Source: Pseudomonadota bacterium (GTDB lineage: Bacteria > Verrucomicrobiota > Verrucomicrobiia > Limisphaerales > SXTU01). From it: a stretch of 64,000 nt of DNA. The notes under the pieces were generated by a model that saw nothing but the letters and a program-made list of their open reading frames with translations, ran no database searches and had not been told where the DNA came from. Shown piece by piece: positions 23,830 to 33,233 of this stretch. The stretch spans positions 18,520 through 82,519 of the forward strand of contig RFVF01000012.1 in assembly GCA_009922615.1 (NCBI GenBank), read 5' to 3'. The translations under genes were made by a program, and so were the position numbers. Every line of letters begins with the position of its first letter. The stretch's first letter is position 1.

Positions 23830-25536
23830 TCAGTGCTTCTCCTCGGCTGGCGGCTCGGGCAGCAGGAAGCTCAGGCCCAGGCCGATGGCATACACACCCG
23901 TGCCCGTGATGGCTGCGGCGAGCGCGACTTGCTCAAAGGTGTTTCCTGGGAGTTGCGGTGCGATGATGTTCGCGGTGAGGAAGGCCGCCGAGGTGCCAAT
24001 CATACGCCCGCCCACATTGGTCGCGAAGCTTCCGCCAGTGCCGCGCAGGTGCAGCGGGAAAATCTTCGGCAGGTATTCCCCGAAGTAACTGAACTGAGCC
24101 ACGGTCAGGAAGCCCGCCGCCGCCATGCCGAACTGGAACAGCCCCGGCTGATCGCGGAAGAGCCAGATGTAAGTCACCGGGATGACGAGCAAGCCGGGCA
24201 CCTGAAAGAGCCGCAGCAGTGTGCCCCGGCTGATGGCGACCACAAGCAGCGCCGCCAGCGCGATCCGTCCGCCCAAGCCGCCGAGCTCCTGCCAGAGCTG
24301 CACGGTGTTGCCGCGCGCCTTGATGGCGAGGTCGAAGGGTTCCTGCTTGGCGCGGTTGTCGCCGATGAGCTTCAAAATTTTCTCGCGCTCAATGACCGCC
24401 TTCTTCGCGTCGGGCTTGGCCTCGGTGAGCTTGGTCAACGCGGCGTCCAGCTCGGCGAACTTGTTGGTCGAGGCGGCGAACTGGGCCTTCAGCTCGGCCT
24501 TCTTTTCCTCCGGCGTCGCGGGATTCTCGATGCCATTGCGCATCCCGCGCTGGGCGATGCGAATCTTCGCGCGGTTCGCGGCGACTTCGAGCAGTCCGGG
24601 CACTTCCGCCGTAGCCGCGCGGAACGGCACCATCACGGTATCGAGCTGCTTGTTGAGTTCCTTGGCCTCGTCTTGCAACGGCTTGAGCGCGGTGCGGTGC
24701 TCGGCCATGTCCGCCAGGCCGGGCGCGACGCGCAGCGGGGTCATCTGCAACGCACCGAACGCCGCGCCGTATGCACAGGCCGAGAGGCCGGCGGTGACGA
24801 GCGTGATGCGGCGTAGCTCGGGCGAGAAAAGTTCGGTGAAGCTCGGCCGCTTGAGCGAGCCGGACGCGCGCCGCTCGAGCCACACCTTCGACTCCGGCAC
24901 GAACGGCAGCAGCAGCGCAATGGGAATGGCCGGCAGGAAGCCGGTGAGCAGCGTGTAGCGCCACGTGGCGTGGGTGTTGAAAATCTCCGGCACGGGCAAG
25001 GCCGGCAGCTCGTTGGCATGGGCGACAATCCAGACGTTAATGCCCGTCACCAGCAGCCCGCCGACGGACGCAAAGGCCTGCGTGTAGCCCAGCGCCATTT
25101 CCTTCGTGCGCTTGTCCGGGAACAATTCCGCCAGCCACGTGATGGCCGCGATGAACTCGACGCACACGCCGATGAACGTCGTGCAGCGGAAGAAGATGAA
25201 GACCGGCAGCGTCGTCGCAAAGGCTGCGGCACACGGCGAAAAGGCGTAGAGGAAGATGCTGCCGGCCATGACCGTCTTGCGCCCGAAGCGATCAATCAAC
25301 CAGCCGCCCAGCAGGCCAAACGTGCCGCCGCAGAGCGCGGTGAGCCAGAGCAGGTTGCCGGTCCACTGCGTGACGACGGGGTTGTTCGGCGGCACTTGCA
25401 GCAGCTCCGCGATGGCCGGCACGGCGACCAGCGGCGTCATCAGCAGCTCGTAGGTGTCAAAGAGGAAACCGATGCTGGCGACGACGAGGATCAGCCACTG
25501 GGTCAGACCAAGCTTGGGCGTCTGCGGAGAACTCAT
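23830..25536 (-). CDS. MFS transporter with a long charged insertion
   Basis: 568 residues, clearly longer than the usual 400-450. The N-half has about six membrane segments with the MFS signature GGWLIDRFGRKTV after TM2. An insertion of roughly 140 mostly hydrophilic, helical, Lys/Glu/Ala-rich residues (about 285-425; ALKPLQDEAKELNKQLDTVM, PEEKKAELKAQFAASTNKFA) lies in the second half of the protein. Membrane segments resume at GGRIALAALLVVAISRG. A substrate related to the adjacent DapA-like lyase is inference. Confidence 0.85.
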   Translation of the reverse strand: MSSPQTPKLGLTQWLILVVASIGFLFDTYELLMTPLVAVPAIAELLQVPPNNPVVTQWTGNLLWLTALCGGTFGLLGGWLIDRFGRKTVMAGSIFLYAFSPCAAAFATTLPVFIFFRCTTFIGVCVEFIAAITWLAELFPDKRTKEMALGYTQAFASVGGLLVTGINVWIVAHANELPALPVPEIFNTHATWRYTLLTGFLPAIPIALLLPFVPESKVWLERRASGSLKRPSFTELFSPELRRITLVTAGLSACAYGAAFGALQMTPLRVAPGLADMAEHRTALKPLQDEAKELNKQLDTVMVPFRAATAEVPGLLEVAANRAKIRIAQRGMRNGIENPATPEEKKAELKAQFAASTNKFAELDAALTKLTEAKPDAKKAVIEREKILKLIGDNRAKQEPFDLAIKARGNTVQLWQELGGLGGRIALAALLVVAISRGTLLRLFQVPGLLVIPVTYIWLFRDQPGLFQFGMAAAGFLTVAQFSYFGEYLPKIFPLHLRGTGGSFATNVGGRMIGTSAAFLTANIIAPQLPGNTFEQVALAAAITGTGVYAIGLGLSFLLPEPPAEEKH

Positions 25537-25610
25537 GATGTGGAATTGGACACGACGGGTGGCGGCGGGACAAGGGTTTTGTTACGCACTCGTATTATCC
25601 GGCCTTGACC

Positions 25611-26945
25611 TCACCGCATGCCCGGCATTCCGCCCATGCGACCCATCATCTTCGAGAACTTGGACATCTTCTTCATCATCTGCTGCATCTGGGCGAATTG
25701 CTGGAGCAGTGTGTTGACCTCGGTGACGGTCACGCCGCTGCCCTTGGCGATGCGCTGACGGCGTTTGGCGTTGAGCAGGTTCACGTTGCGGCGCTCCATC
25801 GGGGTCATCGCGCAGATGATGCCCTCCTTGCGCCGAAACTCCTTCTCGGCCTTGTTGAAGTCCGTGCCCTTGGCCATCTCCGCGCCGCCCGGCAACATCC
25901 CCATGAGGTTTTCGAGCGGCCCCATTTTCTTCATCTCGCGCAACTGCATGAGGAAGTCCTCCAGCGTGAACTGTCCCTTGCGCATCTTCTCCTCCAGCGC
26001 CATCGCGGAGTCTTGATCAATGCGCTCGGCGGCCTTCTCGACGAGCGACACCACGTCGCCCATGCCGAGGATGCGCTGGGCCATGCGCTCGGGGTGAAAC
26101 GGCTCGAAGTCATCGAGCCTCTCGCCCACACCCATGAACTTGATCGGCTTGCCGGTGACTTCGCGCAGGCTCAAAGCCGCGCCGCCGCGGGCGTCGCCGT
26201 CCAGCTTGGTGAGGATGGAGCCAGTGAGCCTGAGGGCTTGGTCGAAATGCGTGGCGACGTTGACCGCTTCCTGACCAGTGGCCGCATCGAGGACGAGGAG
26301 AATTTCCTGCGGCTGGACGAGGTCGCGCAGACGGACCAGCTCCTGCACCAGCACCTCGTCGATTTGCAGACGGCCAGCCGTGTCGAAGATGATGACGTTG
26401 CGGCTGGTGAGCTTGGCGAGTTGCTGGGCGTCGCGGGCGATTTTCAACACATCGGTCTCGCCGCGTTTGAGGAAGACAGGGACTTCGAGCTGCTTGCCGA
26501 GCGTTTCGAGCTGGTCCATCGCTGCGGGGCGATAAACATCGCACGCCACAAGCAAGGGCTGGCGACCCTGCTTTTTGAGCCAGTTGGCGAGCTTGCCCGT
26601 GCTGGTGGTCTTGCCCGCGCCATGCAGCCCAACCATGAGAATACACGTGGGGCTGGCGCTGAGATTTAGCGCGGCGTTTTGCGAGCCGAGCAGGGCGACG
26701 AGTTCGTCGCTGATGAGTTTGATGATCTGCTGGCCGGGATGGATGCTTTGGATGACCTGCTGGCCGAGAGCCTTCTCCTTGACGCGTTCAATGAAGTCGC
26801 GCGCGACCTTAAAGTTCACGTCGGCGTCGAGCAGCGCCATGCGCACGTCGCGGAGGGAATCGCTGACGTTGGACTCGGAGATTTTGCCGAGGCCGCGCAG
26901 GTTGCGGAAGACGTTCTGGAGTTTGCCGGACAGCGAATCGAACAT
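25611..26945 (-). CDS. ffh: signal recognition particle protein Ffh (SRP54)
   Basis: GTPase that binds 4.5S RNA and signal sequences and delivers ribosomes to FtsY. 444 residues from ATG 26945 (MFDSLSGKLQNVFRNL); the longer open frame upstream is non-homologous. N domain to about 85; G domain with GLHGAGKTTSTGKLA, FDTAGR and TKLDGDARGGAAL; Met-rich M domain ending MMGRMGGMPGMR. Length and motifs are standard. Confidence 0.98.
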   Translation of the reverse strand: MFDSLSGKLQNVFRNLRGLGKISESNVSDSLRDVRMALLDADVNFKVARDFIERVKEKALGQQVIQSIHPGQQIIKLISDELVALLGSQNAALNLSASPTCILMVGLHGAGKTTSTGKLANWLKKQGRQPLLVACDVYRPAAMDQLETLGKQLEVPVFLKRGETDVLKIARDAQQLAKLTSRNVIIFDTAGRLQIDEVLVQELVRLRDLVQPQEILLVLDAATGQEAVNVATHFDQALRLTGSILTKLDGDARGGAALSLREVTGKPIKFMGVGERLDDFEPFHPERMAQRILGMGDVVSLVEKAAERIDQDSAMALEEKMRKGQFTLEDFLMQLREMKKMGPLENLMGMLPGGAEMAKGTDFNKAEKEFRRKEGIICAMTPMERRNVNLLNAKRRQRIAKGSGVTVTEVNTLLQQFAQMQQMMKKMSKFSKMMGRMGGMPGMR

Positions 26946-27044
26946 GGCGCGGATTCTGGGAAGCGGCGGGAAAACTGCCAGCCGATTCGCTGCGGCACCG
27001 GGGTTTTGGTTTGCGAGCGGGCGCGCTTTTTGCATTCTAGTGCC

Positions 27045-29180
27045 ATGCACGTGCTGCCGATCTTCCCGGGCGTCTTCTACATTTCCAGCGGTGGTCGCTC
27101 GTTGCTGGCCGGCTGCCCCCCCGAAATCGTCAAGGTGCTGATGCAGCGCGGGCTCAAGGCCCCCAATGTTATCCTGCTGCCCGACCGGCCGATCAGCCAC
27201 GGCGAGTCACAGGTCGCGGTGGAGTTTCCGCTCTACCACCATCTGTTCTTCGGGGGGAAGCAGCACCGTGAAGATCCGCTGCTCCTCCTTGGCAACTCGC
27301 GTCGCGTGGAGGCGGCCCGGGATTTGCTTGATCTGACTCTCTTCGGTCCGGATGCGAAACAGATGGAAGCGTGGGGCATGACGGCCCAGCAGGCCGAGGA
27401 TCTGGCTCGCGAAACGCGTTCATTCCAGTTGAAAGACAAGCAAGGCAAAGCCCTGCCACTGGAGGCCATGGTCACCACCCAGATGCTGGACGAAGCGGCG
27501 GTCAATCTGGGCTGGTGCATTGTCCGACGCGTCGAGCCAAACAGTTTTGAAATCGCTGCGGAAGGCCACACCAAGGTGATCAATCTCACGCCGGACCAGG
27601 AGCAAGCCCCGCCGTATCCGGTGAACACCGACCTGACGCCCGGCACGCTCATCAAGCTCGGCCTGGAAGTGCTGGGCGGCTCCACGGGCTTCAGCGTCAC
27701 GCAGGCCTCGTCGGGCTTCGCGCTCTGCCACAACGGCAGCTATATGCTGGTGGACGCCATCCCGTATCTCAACACCCACCTCCGCGCCCGCGGGATTGCA
27801 CGCAACCAGATTCACTCGATCTTCCTGAGCCACATCCACGACGACCACTGCAATCTGCTCTCGCTGCTCCAATACAGCCGCCCGATCAACCTGCTGACCA
27901 CTCCGCTCATCTATCGCATGATGCTGCGCAAGCTGTCGCTGACGATGGATCACCCGGAGGACAGCCTGCAGGAATACTTCAACTTTATCCCCTTGGAGCC
28001 GGGCCGCGAAACCAATTTCTTCGGCCTCCGCATCACGCCTTTCTATTCCAGCCACAGCATTCCGACCATTGGTGCCTACTTCGAGACCACGCACTCCGGC
28101 AAGAACAGCCGCATCATCTTCACCAGCGACACCCAGGCACTGGCCGACCTCAAGCGCCTCCAGCGCAACGGCGTCATCAATCAGGAACGCTACCAGCAGA
28201 TCGCCGAACTCTACCGCCAACCCGCCCAGCTCCTGCTCGCCGACGGGGGCGAAGGCCTCATTCACGGCAACCCCAACGACGCCAGCGACTCCCCCGCCGA
28301 GCGCATCGTATTCCTGCACTTGGACAGCCTCTCGGAGAAATTCCAAGCCCACTTTTCCACCGCGAGCAGCGGCAAGCGCTTCAACCTCCTGCACGGCGAA
28401 ACCGACTACAACCTCACCCATACCATCGAGTTTCTCCTCGAATACTTCCCCGGCATGCCGCCGATTTGGATATCGAACCTCCTGGCCAACCAGCGCGTGA
28501 TGAAGTTCAACGCCGGCGACATCATCATCCGCGAGGGCATCCGGTCCGAAGGCTACGTTTACATGATCCTAACCGGTTACGCGCAGGTGGTGCACCACGA
28601 CGGCGAGCGCCGCCAGTTCCTCGCCCAGATGGAAGCCGGCGAACTCATCGGTGAAATGTCCATCATCACTGGCCATGGCCAGCGCAACGCTTCCGTGGTG
28701 GCCTTAAGCCCCGTCACCGTCACCGCCTTCGCGGAAAGTTCCTTCCGCGACTTCATCCTGCATCAGCAATGCGAAGCCCAGCTCAAATCACTCTGGCAAA
28801 AGCGCGAATTGCTGCAATCCCTGCCCTACACCCGCACCCTCCAGCAGCCCGTGCTGCGCGAACTCGCCCGGCAGGTCACCCTTGAGACCCTGCCCTCCGC
28901 CAACGGCCCACGTGCGTTCGCCGCGATCTGTCCGCTGGGAAGCCTCCTGCTCCCGCTCGGCGAGGGCTTGGAAATCCAGCGCGACGGCCGGCCCGAAATC
29001 GTCGAGCCCAACACCGCCCCGATCCTTTGCACCCCGGATCTGACGCTGCTCACGGAAGCCGAGTTCCAATTCCTGCTGCTCACGGAGCAGGCCGCCTCCC
29101 AGCTTCGCCGCCACGTCCCAGCCTTCCGCTTCTTCTGGGAGGAAACCCTCGGCCTGCCACTGCCCGCGTCGAACGGCTAG
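27045..29180 (+). CDS. metallo-beta-lactamase fold protein fused to a cyclic-nucleotide-binding domain
   Basis: 711 residues from ATG 27045 (MHVLPIFPGVFYISSGG). N-terminal 200 residues of unknown fold; MBL-fold domain about 225-450 with SHIHDDHC (H263, H265, D266, D267, H268) and later metal-ligand candidates (FYSSHSIPT, IIFTSDTQA). A cNMP-binding domain follows at about 480-580 (FNAGDIIIREG; phosphate-binding cassette GELIGEMSIITGHGQRNASV with the expected Glu and Arg). The last 130 residues, another poorly recognisable domain, end PLPASNG. Probably a hydrolase controlled by cAMP, cGMP or a related ligand. Divergent from ffh by 99 bp. Confidence 0.85.
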   Translation: MHVLPIFPGVFYISSGGRSLLAGCPPEIVKVLMQRGLKAPNVILLPDRPISHGESQVAVEFPLYHHLFFGGKQHREDPLLLLGNSRRVEAARDLLDLTLFGPDAKQMEAWGMTAQQAEDLARETRSFQLKDKQGKALPLEAMVTTQMLDEAAVNLGWCIVRRVEPNSFEIAAEGHTKVINLTPDQEQAPPYPVNTDLTPGTLIKLGLEVLGGSTGFSVTQASSGFALCHNGSYMLVDAIPYLNTHLRARGIARNQIHSIFLSHIHDDHCNLLSLLQYSRPINLLTTPLIYRMMLRKLSLTMDHPEDSLQEYFNFIPLEPGRETNFFGLRITPFYSSHSIPTIGAYFETTHSGKNSRIIFTSDTQALADLKRLQRNGVINQERYQQIAELYRQPAQLLLADGGEGLIHGNPNDASDSPAERIVFLHLDSLSEKFQAHFSTASSGKRFNLLHGETDYNLTHTIEFLLEYFPGMPPIWISNLLANQRVMKFNAGDIIIREGIRSEGYVYMILTGYAQVVHHDGERRQFLAQMEAGELIGEMSIITGHGQRNASVVALSPVTVTAFAESSFRDFILHQQCEAQLKSLWQKRELLQSLPYTRTLQQPVLRELARQVTLETLPSANGPRAFAAICPLGSLLLPLGEGLEIQRDGRPEIVEPNTAPILCTPDLTLLTEAEFQFLLLTEQAASQLRRHVPAFRFFWEETLGLPLPASNG

Positions 29181-29267
29181 CTTTCCCCACAACCGCCGAC
29201 CAGCAATTGGCAAGTCCCGGAAAGTCCGGGCCGTCTTCCGGCCTGACGGTGGCCCAGAGGCCGGAAC

Positions 29268-30281
29268 ATGAATGCTTCGCCCAACTTGGTCGCTGCGGCC
29301 GTGCCGGAGTGCGTGCGCGGGAACGTCGCCCCTGATATCCGCCTGAACCGGCTGCTGGTCCCGCTGGATTTCTCGGCCGCCTCGGTCCGCGCGTATCATT
29401 ACGCCGCAGCGCTGGCCGAATGCTTCGGGGGTGAGCTGACCCTGCTGAACGTGGTCCCGCCGCCCATGCTCCCCGAGTGGGGCTACGCCCATCTGGCGCG
29501 ACGTGATGAGCAACTCAAGACGGTCGCCCGCCGCAAGCTGGAGCACTTCGTGAACACCCAAGGCCCGGCCTCCCAACGCGTCAGCCAGTTGCTCGTGCGC
29601 GCCGGCGATCCGCAATTGCAAATCCCCGAGGCCGCCCGCGAACAGCGCGCCGACTTGGTCGTCATCGCGACCCACGGAGATTCCCCGCTGCCTCACTGCC
29701 TCCTCAACAACACCGCCGAGGAAGTGGTCCGCCGCGCCGCCTGTCCCGTCTGGGTGGTGCCGGGCCTGACCAGCGATGAAGCCGAGCTTCAACCCGCCCT
29801 CTTTCCCCTCCGCCGCATCCTAGTGGGGACGGATTTCTCCGCCGAGTCGCGGAAGGCCCTGCGCTACGGCATCGCGCTGGCTAGGGAATTCGACGCCACG
29901 CTGCACCTCGTCCATGTCGTGCCCACGCTGTTGCCTGCGGATGTCAGCCACCTCGCCACCGTTCTTCAGGAAGCCGCGATGAAAGAAACCGCCCGCCGTG
30001 AATTAGCGCGGATGAGCACCGAGGAAGTGCCCGCCAGCCTGCGCGTCGTGACGGCGGTGCTCAGTGGCAACCCCTTCCTCGAAATCGACAAGGAAGCCCT
30101 CCGCGTCCGCGCCGGCCTCGTCGTGGTCTCCACGCACGGCCACACGGGATTGCGCTATCTCTTGCTGGGCTGCACCGCGCAACGCGTCGTGCAACACACC
30201 TCCGTCCCCGTGCTGGTGGTGCGCGAACGTGAACCGGAATTCCTCCCACTCATCGAGGCTTCGAAGCCGATGCCGAGCTAA
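29268..30281 (+). CDS. tandem universal stress protein (two UspA domains)
   Basis: 337 residues with two UspA domains, about 20-165 and 180-325. Each begins with a strand typical of the family (RLLVPLDFSAASVRAYHYA; RILVGTDFSAESRKALRYG). Each ends with a hydrophobic strand and nucleotide-loop motif: ADLVVIATHGDSPL then CPVWVVP, and AGLVVVSTHGHTGLRYLLLG then VPVLVV. The second domain keeps the G-x2-G-x9-G-type ATP loop better than the first. Follows the MBL/cNMP gene by 87 bp on the same strand and may be co-expressed with it. Confidence 0.92.
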   Translation: MNASPNLVAAAVPECVRGNVAPDIRLNRLLVPLDFSAASVRAYHYAAALAECFGGELTLLNVVPPPMLPEWGYAHLARRDEQLKTVARRKLEHFVNTQGPASQRVSQLLVRAGDPQLQIPEAAREQRADLVVIATHGDSPLPHCLLNNTAEEVVRRAACPVWVVPGLTSDEAELQPALFPLRRILVGTDFSAESRKALRYGIALAREFDATLHLVHVVPTLLPADVSHLATVLQEAAMKETARRELARMSTEEVPASLRVVTAVLSGNPFLEIDKEALRVRAGLVVVSTHGHTGLRYLLLGCTAQRVVQHTSVPVLVVREREPEFLPLIEASKPMPS

Positions 30282-30301
30282 TCACCGGACGGCACTGCGG
30301 C

Positions 30302-31609
30302 TCACTTGGCCGGCTTGTCCACGAGCTCAAAGCCCAGCAGTTCCGCCAACCGCTGCTCGCGCACCCCGTAAAAGCCCGCGAGATTTTTCACCCGCGCAGC
30401 CAGTTCCCCCACGTCTCCGCGCAGACGGCGTTTCACGGCGGCGATCATCAGGTTCTTCGCCGTGTGCTCGTTCGAGATGAACTCGAACACCTTCGCGTCG
30501 TAGCCCGCCCATTCCAGCAAGGCCGCCCGCAGCGCATCCGTAACGAACTCCGCCTCGCGCTCCAGCAGGATGCCGTGACGCAGCGCGGATACCAGCGCGG
30601 GCGGGGGCACAAGCTGCGGACGCAGCTCGCGGTGGCAGCACGGCGAGACCAGCAACAGGCGCGCACCGGCCCCGATGCCCTGCGCCAGCGCGTCATCCGT
30701 GGCCGTGTTGCACGCGTGCAGGGCGATGAGTGCATCTGCGGCGTGCAATTCGGAACTGGCAATCGTGCCGGCCTGAAAATGCAGGTGCTCGAAGTGGCAC
30801 GTCTGCGCCACGCGATTGCACTCCTCGACCAGCTCCGGGCGGGCCTCGATGCCCACCACCCGGCTGCCGGTGAAGAGCAGTTGCTCGAGCAACTGGCTCA
30901 CCGCAAACGTGAGGTAGCCCTTGCCGCAGCCCATGTCCACGACGGTCAGCGGACGCTGAAGCAGCACGGTTTCGGAGCGTTCCGCCTCCGTCTGGCGGCG
31001 CGCGCGGCGTTTCAGCCGCGCCTCTTCATTCAAGTCATCGCCGCGTTCCTCGGCCGCCAGCGGCACCACGGCCCCCTGGCCAAAGGCTTCCACCAACAGC
31101 GGCCGCAGCACTTCCACGAACTGGTTGATCTGGCGAAACTTGTCCGTCATCGCCTCGCGCACCCGCCCGTCCGGCAACGTGACGCCCAGCTCGCGCAGCC
31201 ACGGCTCCGAAGGCCGGATGCTGCGTGGCTTCACGCGATCGTGAACCAGCGGCGGCGCTTCTCCGTGCACGGGCTTGTGCAACGAGAGGCGCACGGAGCC
31301 GTCTTCACGAAAAGTCAGCTCGGCCACCCGCTCGGTGGTGAACAAGTTGGCGCAGAGAAAGACTTCACTGAGCAGGTTGGCGGTCTCGGTCAACGTCTCC
31401 TCGGACGTCAGGTTCTTGAAAATGTCCTTGGTCGCGTGCCGGTAGGTGAAGGACACGCGCATGCCGGCCTTCAACTGCACGGGCCGGAGGAAGACATTTT
31501 TCAAATCAGTCGTCGCCTCGCGGGGCCGGCTGAGGGTGAGCTTGACGAAGGTTCCACGCGCAAGCGCGTCCCGGAACAGGTCGAAGAGTTTGTCTTGGGC
31601 GGCAATCAT
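30302..31609 (-). CDS. class I SAM-dependent methyltransferase (METTL25-like)
   Basis: 435 residues. About 170 N-terminal residues of unknown function, then a Rossmann methyltransferase domain with the SAM loop VVDMGCGKGYLTFAV (223-237) and an acidic strand end VVGIEARPELVEECN. A later motif, LLLVSPCCHRELRP, matches the methyltransferase-13/METTL25-type group. A basic linker (LKRRARRQTEAERSE, about 199-213) suggests nucleic-acid contact. Substrate not identifiable. Convergent with the Usp gene. Confidence 0.82.
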   Translation of the reverse strand: MIAAQDKLFDLFRDALARGTFVKLTLSRPREATTDLKNVFLRPVQLKAGMRVSFTYRHATKDIFKNLTSEETLTETANLLSEVFLCANLFTTERVAELTFREDGSVRLSLHKPVHGEAPPLVHDRVKPRSIRPSEPWLRELGVTLPDGRVREAMTDKFRQINQFVEVLRPLLVEAFGQGAVVPLAAEERGDDLNEEARLKRRARRQTEAERSETVLLQRPLTVVDMGCGKGYLTFAVSQLLEQLLFTGSRVVGIEARPELVEECNRVAQTCHFEHLHFQAGTIASSELHAADALIALHACNTATDDALAQGIGAGARLLLVSPCCHRELRPQLVPPPALVSALRHGILLEREAEFVTDALRAALLEWAGYDAKVFEFISNEHTAKNLMIAAVKRRLRGDVGELAARVKNLAGFYGVREQRLAELLGFELVDKPAK

Positions 31610-31665
31610 GAATCTTCCGGCGAAAGGCTGGCGGCTCGCGCGGCTTGTTGTTACACCTAGCCGCG

Positions 31666-32835
31666 ATGAAATTGAAGCACGGACTCCACCTCGCCTATTG
31701 CACGAACATTCATCGCGGCGAGTCCTGGCCGCAGACCTTCGAATCGCTTCAAAAATACGTCCTCGCCGTGCGCAACCGGCTCGGCACGAAATCGCCCTAC
31801 GCCATCGGCCTGCGGCTCGGGGCGGACGCAGCGCGGGAGTTGAGCGAGCCGGCGACGCTCGCAGGCTTCCGCCGCTGGCTGGACGCGGAGCAGTGCTACG
31901 TTTTCACCATCAACGGCTTTCCCTACGGCCGCTTCCACGGCACGCGCGTGAAGGAGCAAGTCTATGCGCCGGACTGGACCACACCGGAGCGCGTGGCTTA
32001 TACGAACCTGCTCTTTGACCTGCTCGGCGAAATCGTCCCGGCCGGAATCGATGGCAGCGTCAGCACGGTGCCGGTGTCGTTCAAGGAGTTCATCCAAAGC
32101 ACGGCACAAGTGCGGGCGGCGCGGGAGAATTTGTGGCAATGCGTCGAGCACATCGAACACGTTTCCCGGCGCACGGGCAAGACACTGCACCTAGGGCTGG
32201 AGCCAGAGCCGCTCTGCTTTCTCGAAACCAGCGCGGAGGCGGTGGATTTTATCGAGCAGATGCGCGCCGACCGCCCCGGCGACCTGCGGCTCAACGAGCA
32301 CCTCGGCGTGAACTACGATTGCTGCCATCTCGCACTGCAATACGAGTCGCCGCGCGAGGCACTGGGCCGCCTGCGCCAGCACAAGATCAAGGTGAGCAAG
32401 CTGCACTTGAGCAACGCGCTCAAGGTGAAACCCACCGCCGAGGTGCGCCAGGCGCTGCGGGCGTTTGCGGATGAAGTGTATTTCCACCAAGTGCTCGCGC
32501 GCTCGGCCGATGGCACCCTCACGCGACACAAGGATCTGGACGACGCGCTCGCCCTGCACAACCGGCTGCCGCCCGCGCTGAAGGATGAGTGGCGGATTCA
32601 CTTTCACATCCCACTGCACTGCCCGCCCACGCCGTTGTTCGGCACGACGGCCGACCATGTGCAGGGCGTGCTGGACGTGCTGAAGGAGACCCCTTCGCTG
32701 TGCTCGCACTTGGAAATGGAAACCTACACTTGGGAAGTCATGCCGGCGGAGCTGAAGAAACGCAACGTGGTGGACCAACTCGTGGATGAATACCTCTGGA
32801 CCATCGCCGAGCTGGGCAAGCGTGGGCTGGCGTAA
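31666..32835 (+). CDS. eboE: EboE-like xylose-isomerase-type TIM barrel protein
   Basis: 389 residues from ATG 31666 (MKLKHGLHLAYCTNIHRGE). The HLAYCTNIHRGESW start and conserved LGLEPEPLCFLET, NYDCCHLALQYE, KVSKLHLSNALK and HLEMETYTWEVMP are as in EboE of the ebo gene cluster, linked to moving a metabolite precursor to the periplasm. The fold is an AP-endonuclease/xylose-isomerase barrel with likely metal ligands (E, D-H, H, E). No other ebo gene is seen in the window. Confidence 0.7.
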   Translation: MKLKHGLHLAYCTNIHRGESWPQTFESLQKYVLAVRNRLGTKSPYAIGLRLGADAARELSEPATLAGFRRWLDAEQCYVFTINGFPYGRFHGTRVKEQVYAPDWTTPERVAYTNLLFDLLGEIVPAGIDGSVSTVPVSFKEFIQSTAQVRAARENLWQCVEHIEHVSRRTGKTLHLGLEPEPLCFLETSAEAVDFIEQMRADRPGDLRLNEHLGVNYDCCHLALQYESPREALGRLRQHKIKVSKLHLSNALKVKPTAEVRQALRAFADEVYFHQVLARSADGTLTRHKDLDDALALHNRLPPALKDEWRIHFHIPLHCPPTPLFGTTADHVQGVLDVLKETPSLCSHLEMETYTWEVMPAELKKRNVVDQLVDEYLWTIAELGKRGLA

Positions 32836-32846
32836 GCAGCGGCGCT

Positions 32847-33233
32847 TCAGCGCAGGGCACCGAGCAAGAGAAGTTCGACGATCACGAGGCCAACCAACGC
32901 GAGCCAGAAAAGTGTTTCGCGCAGTCGATTGTTGGACTGGCGCACTTCCCCGAGCCAGAATTGTAGTTTGGCCGCGCCGAGGTCGATCACATCACCGTTG
33001 CGCAGAGTCAGTTCATCGAACTCCGCGCCGTTGACACTGGCGCGGCCTTCGCCGAGGCGGCGCAGGCGGAATCCGTCGGGCAATTGAAAATCGAGCTGAA
33101 GATGTTGATCCCAGACGCCGGGCTCGATGACTTGCAGATCATCTTCGCTCGCCCGGCCAATCGTGACGGGAAACCGGCTCGCCATATAGGCCGTCCCCGC
33201 GCGGCTGCCGTTGAGGACACGGAGCTGGACCAT
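32847..33233 (-). CDS. small FHA-domain membrane protein
   Basis: 128 residues from ATG 33233. FHA domain about 1-100 with phosphothreonine-site motifs (FPVTIGRASEDDLQV, RNGDVIDLG), then one C-terminal transmembrane helix (about 107-126, LFWLALVGLVIVELLLLGAL). FHA domains bind phosphothreonine peptides. The start shares one base with the stop of the upstream Wza-like gene, so the two are coupled, suggesting a regulatory role in polysaccharide export. Confidence 0.82.
   Translation of the reverse strand: MVQLRVLNGSRAGTAYMASRFPVTIGRASEDDLQVIEPGVWDQHLQLDFQLPDGFRLRRLGEGRASVNGAEFDELTLRNGDVIDLGAAKLQFWLGEVRQSNNRLRETLFWLALVGLVIVELLLLGALR

Noticed and set aside
26679..27044. 122-residue N-terminal extension of the MBL/cNMP protein
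   Set aside because: It runs antisense across the start of ffh and has no recognisable content; ATG 27045 fits the coding start.
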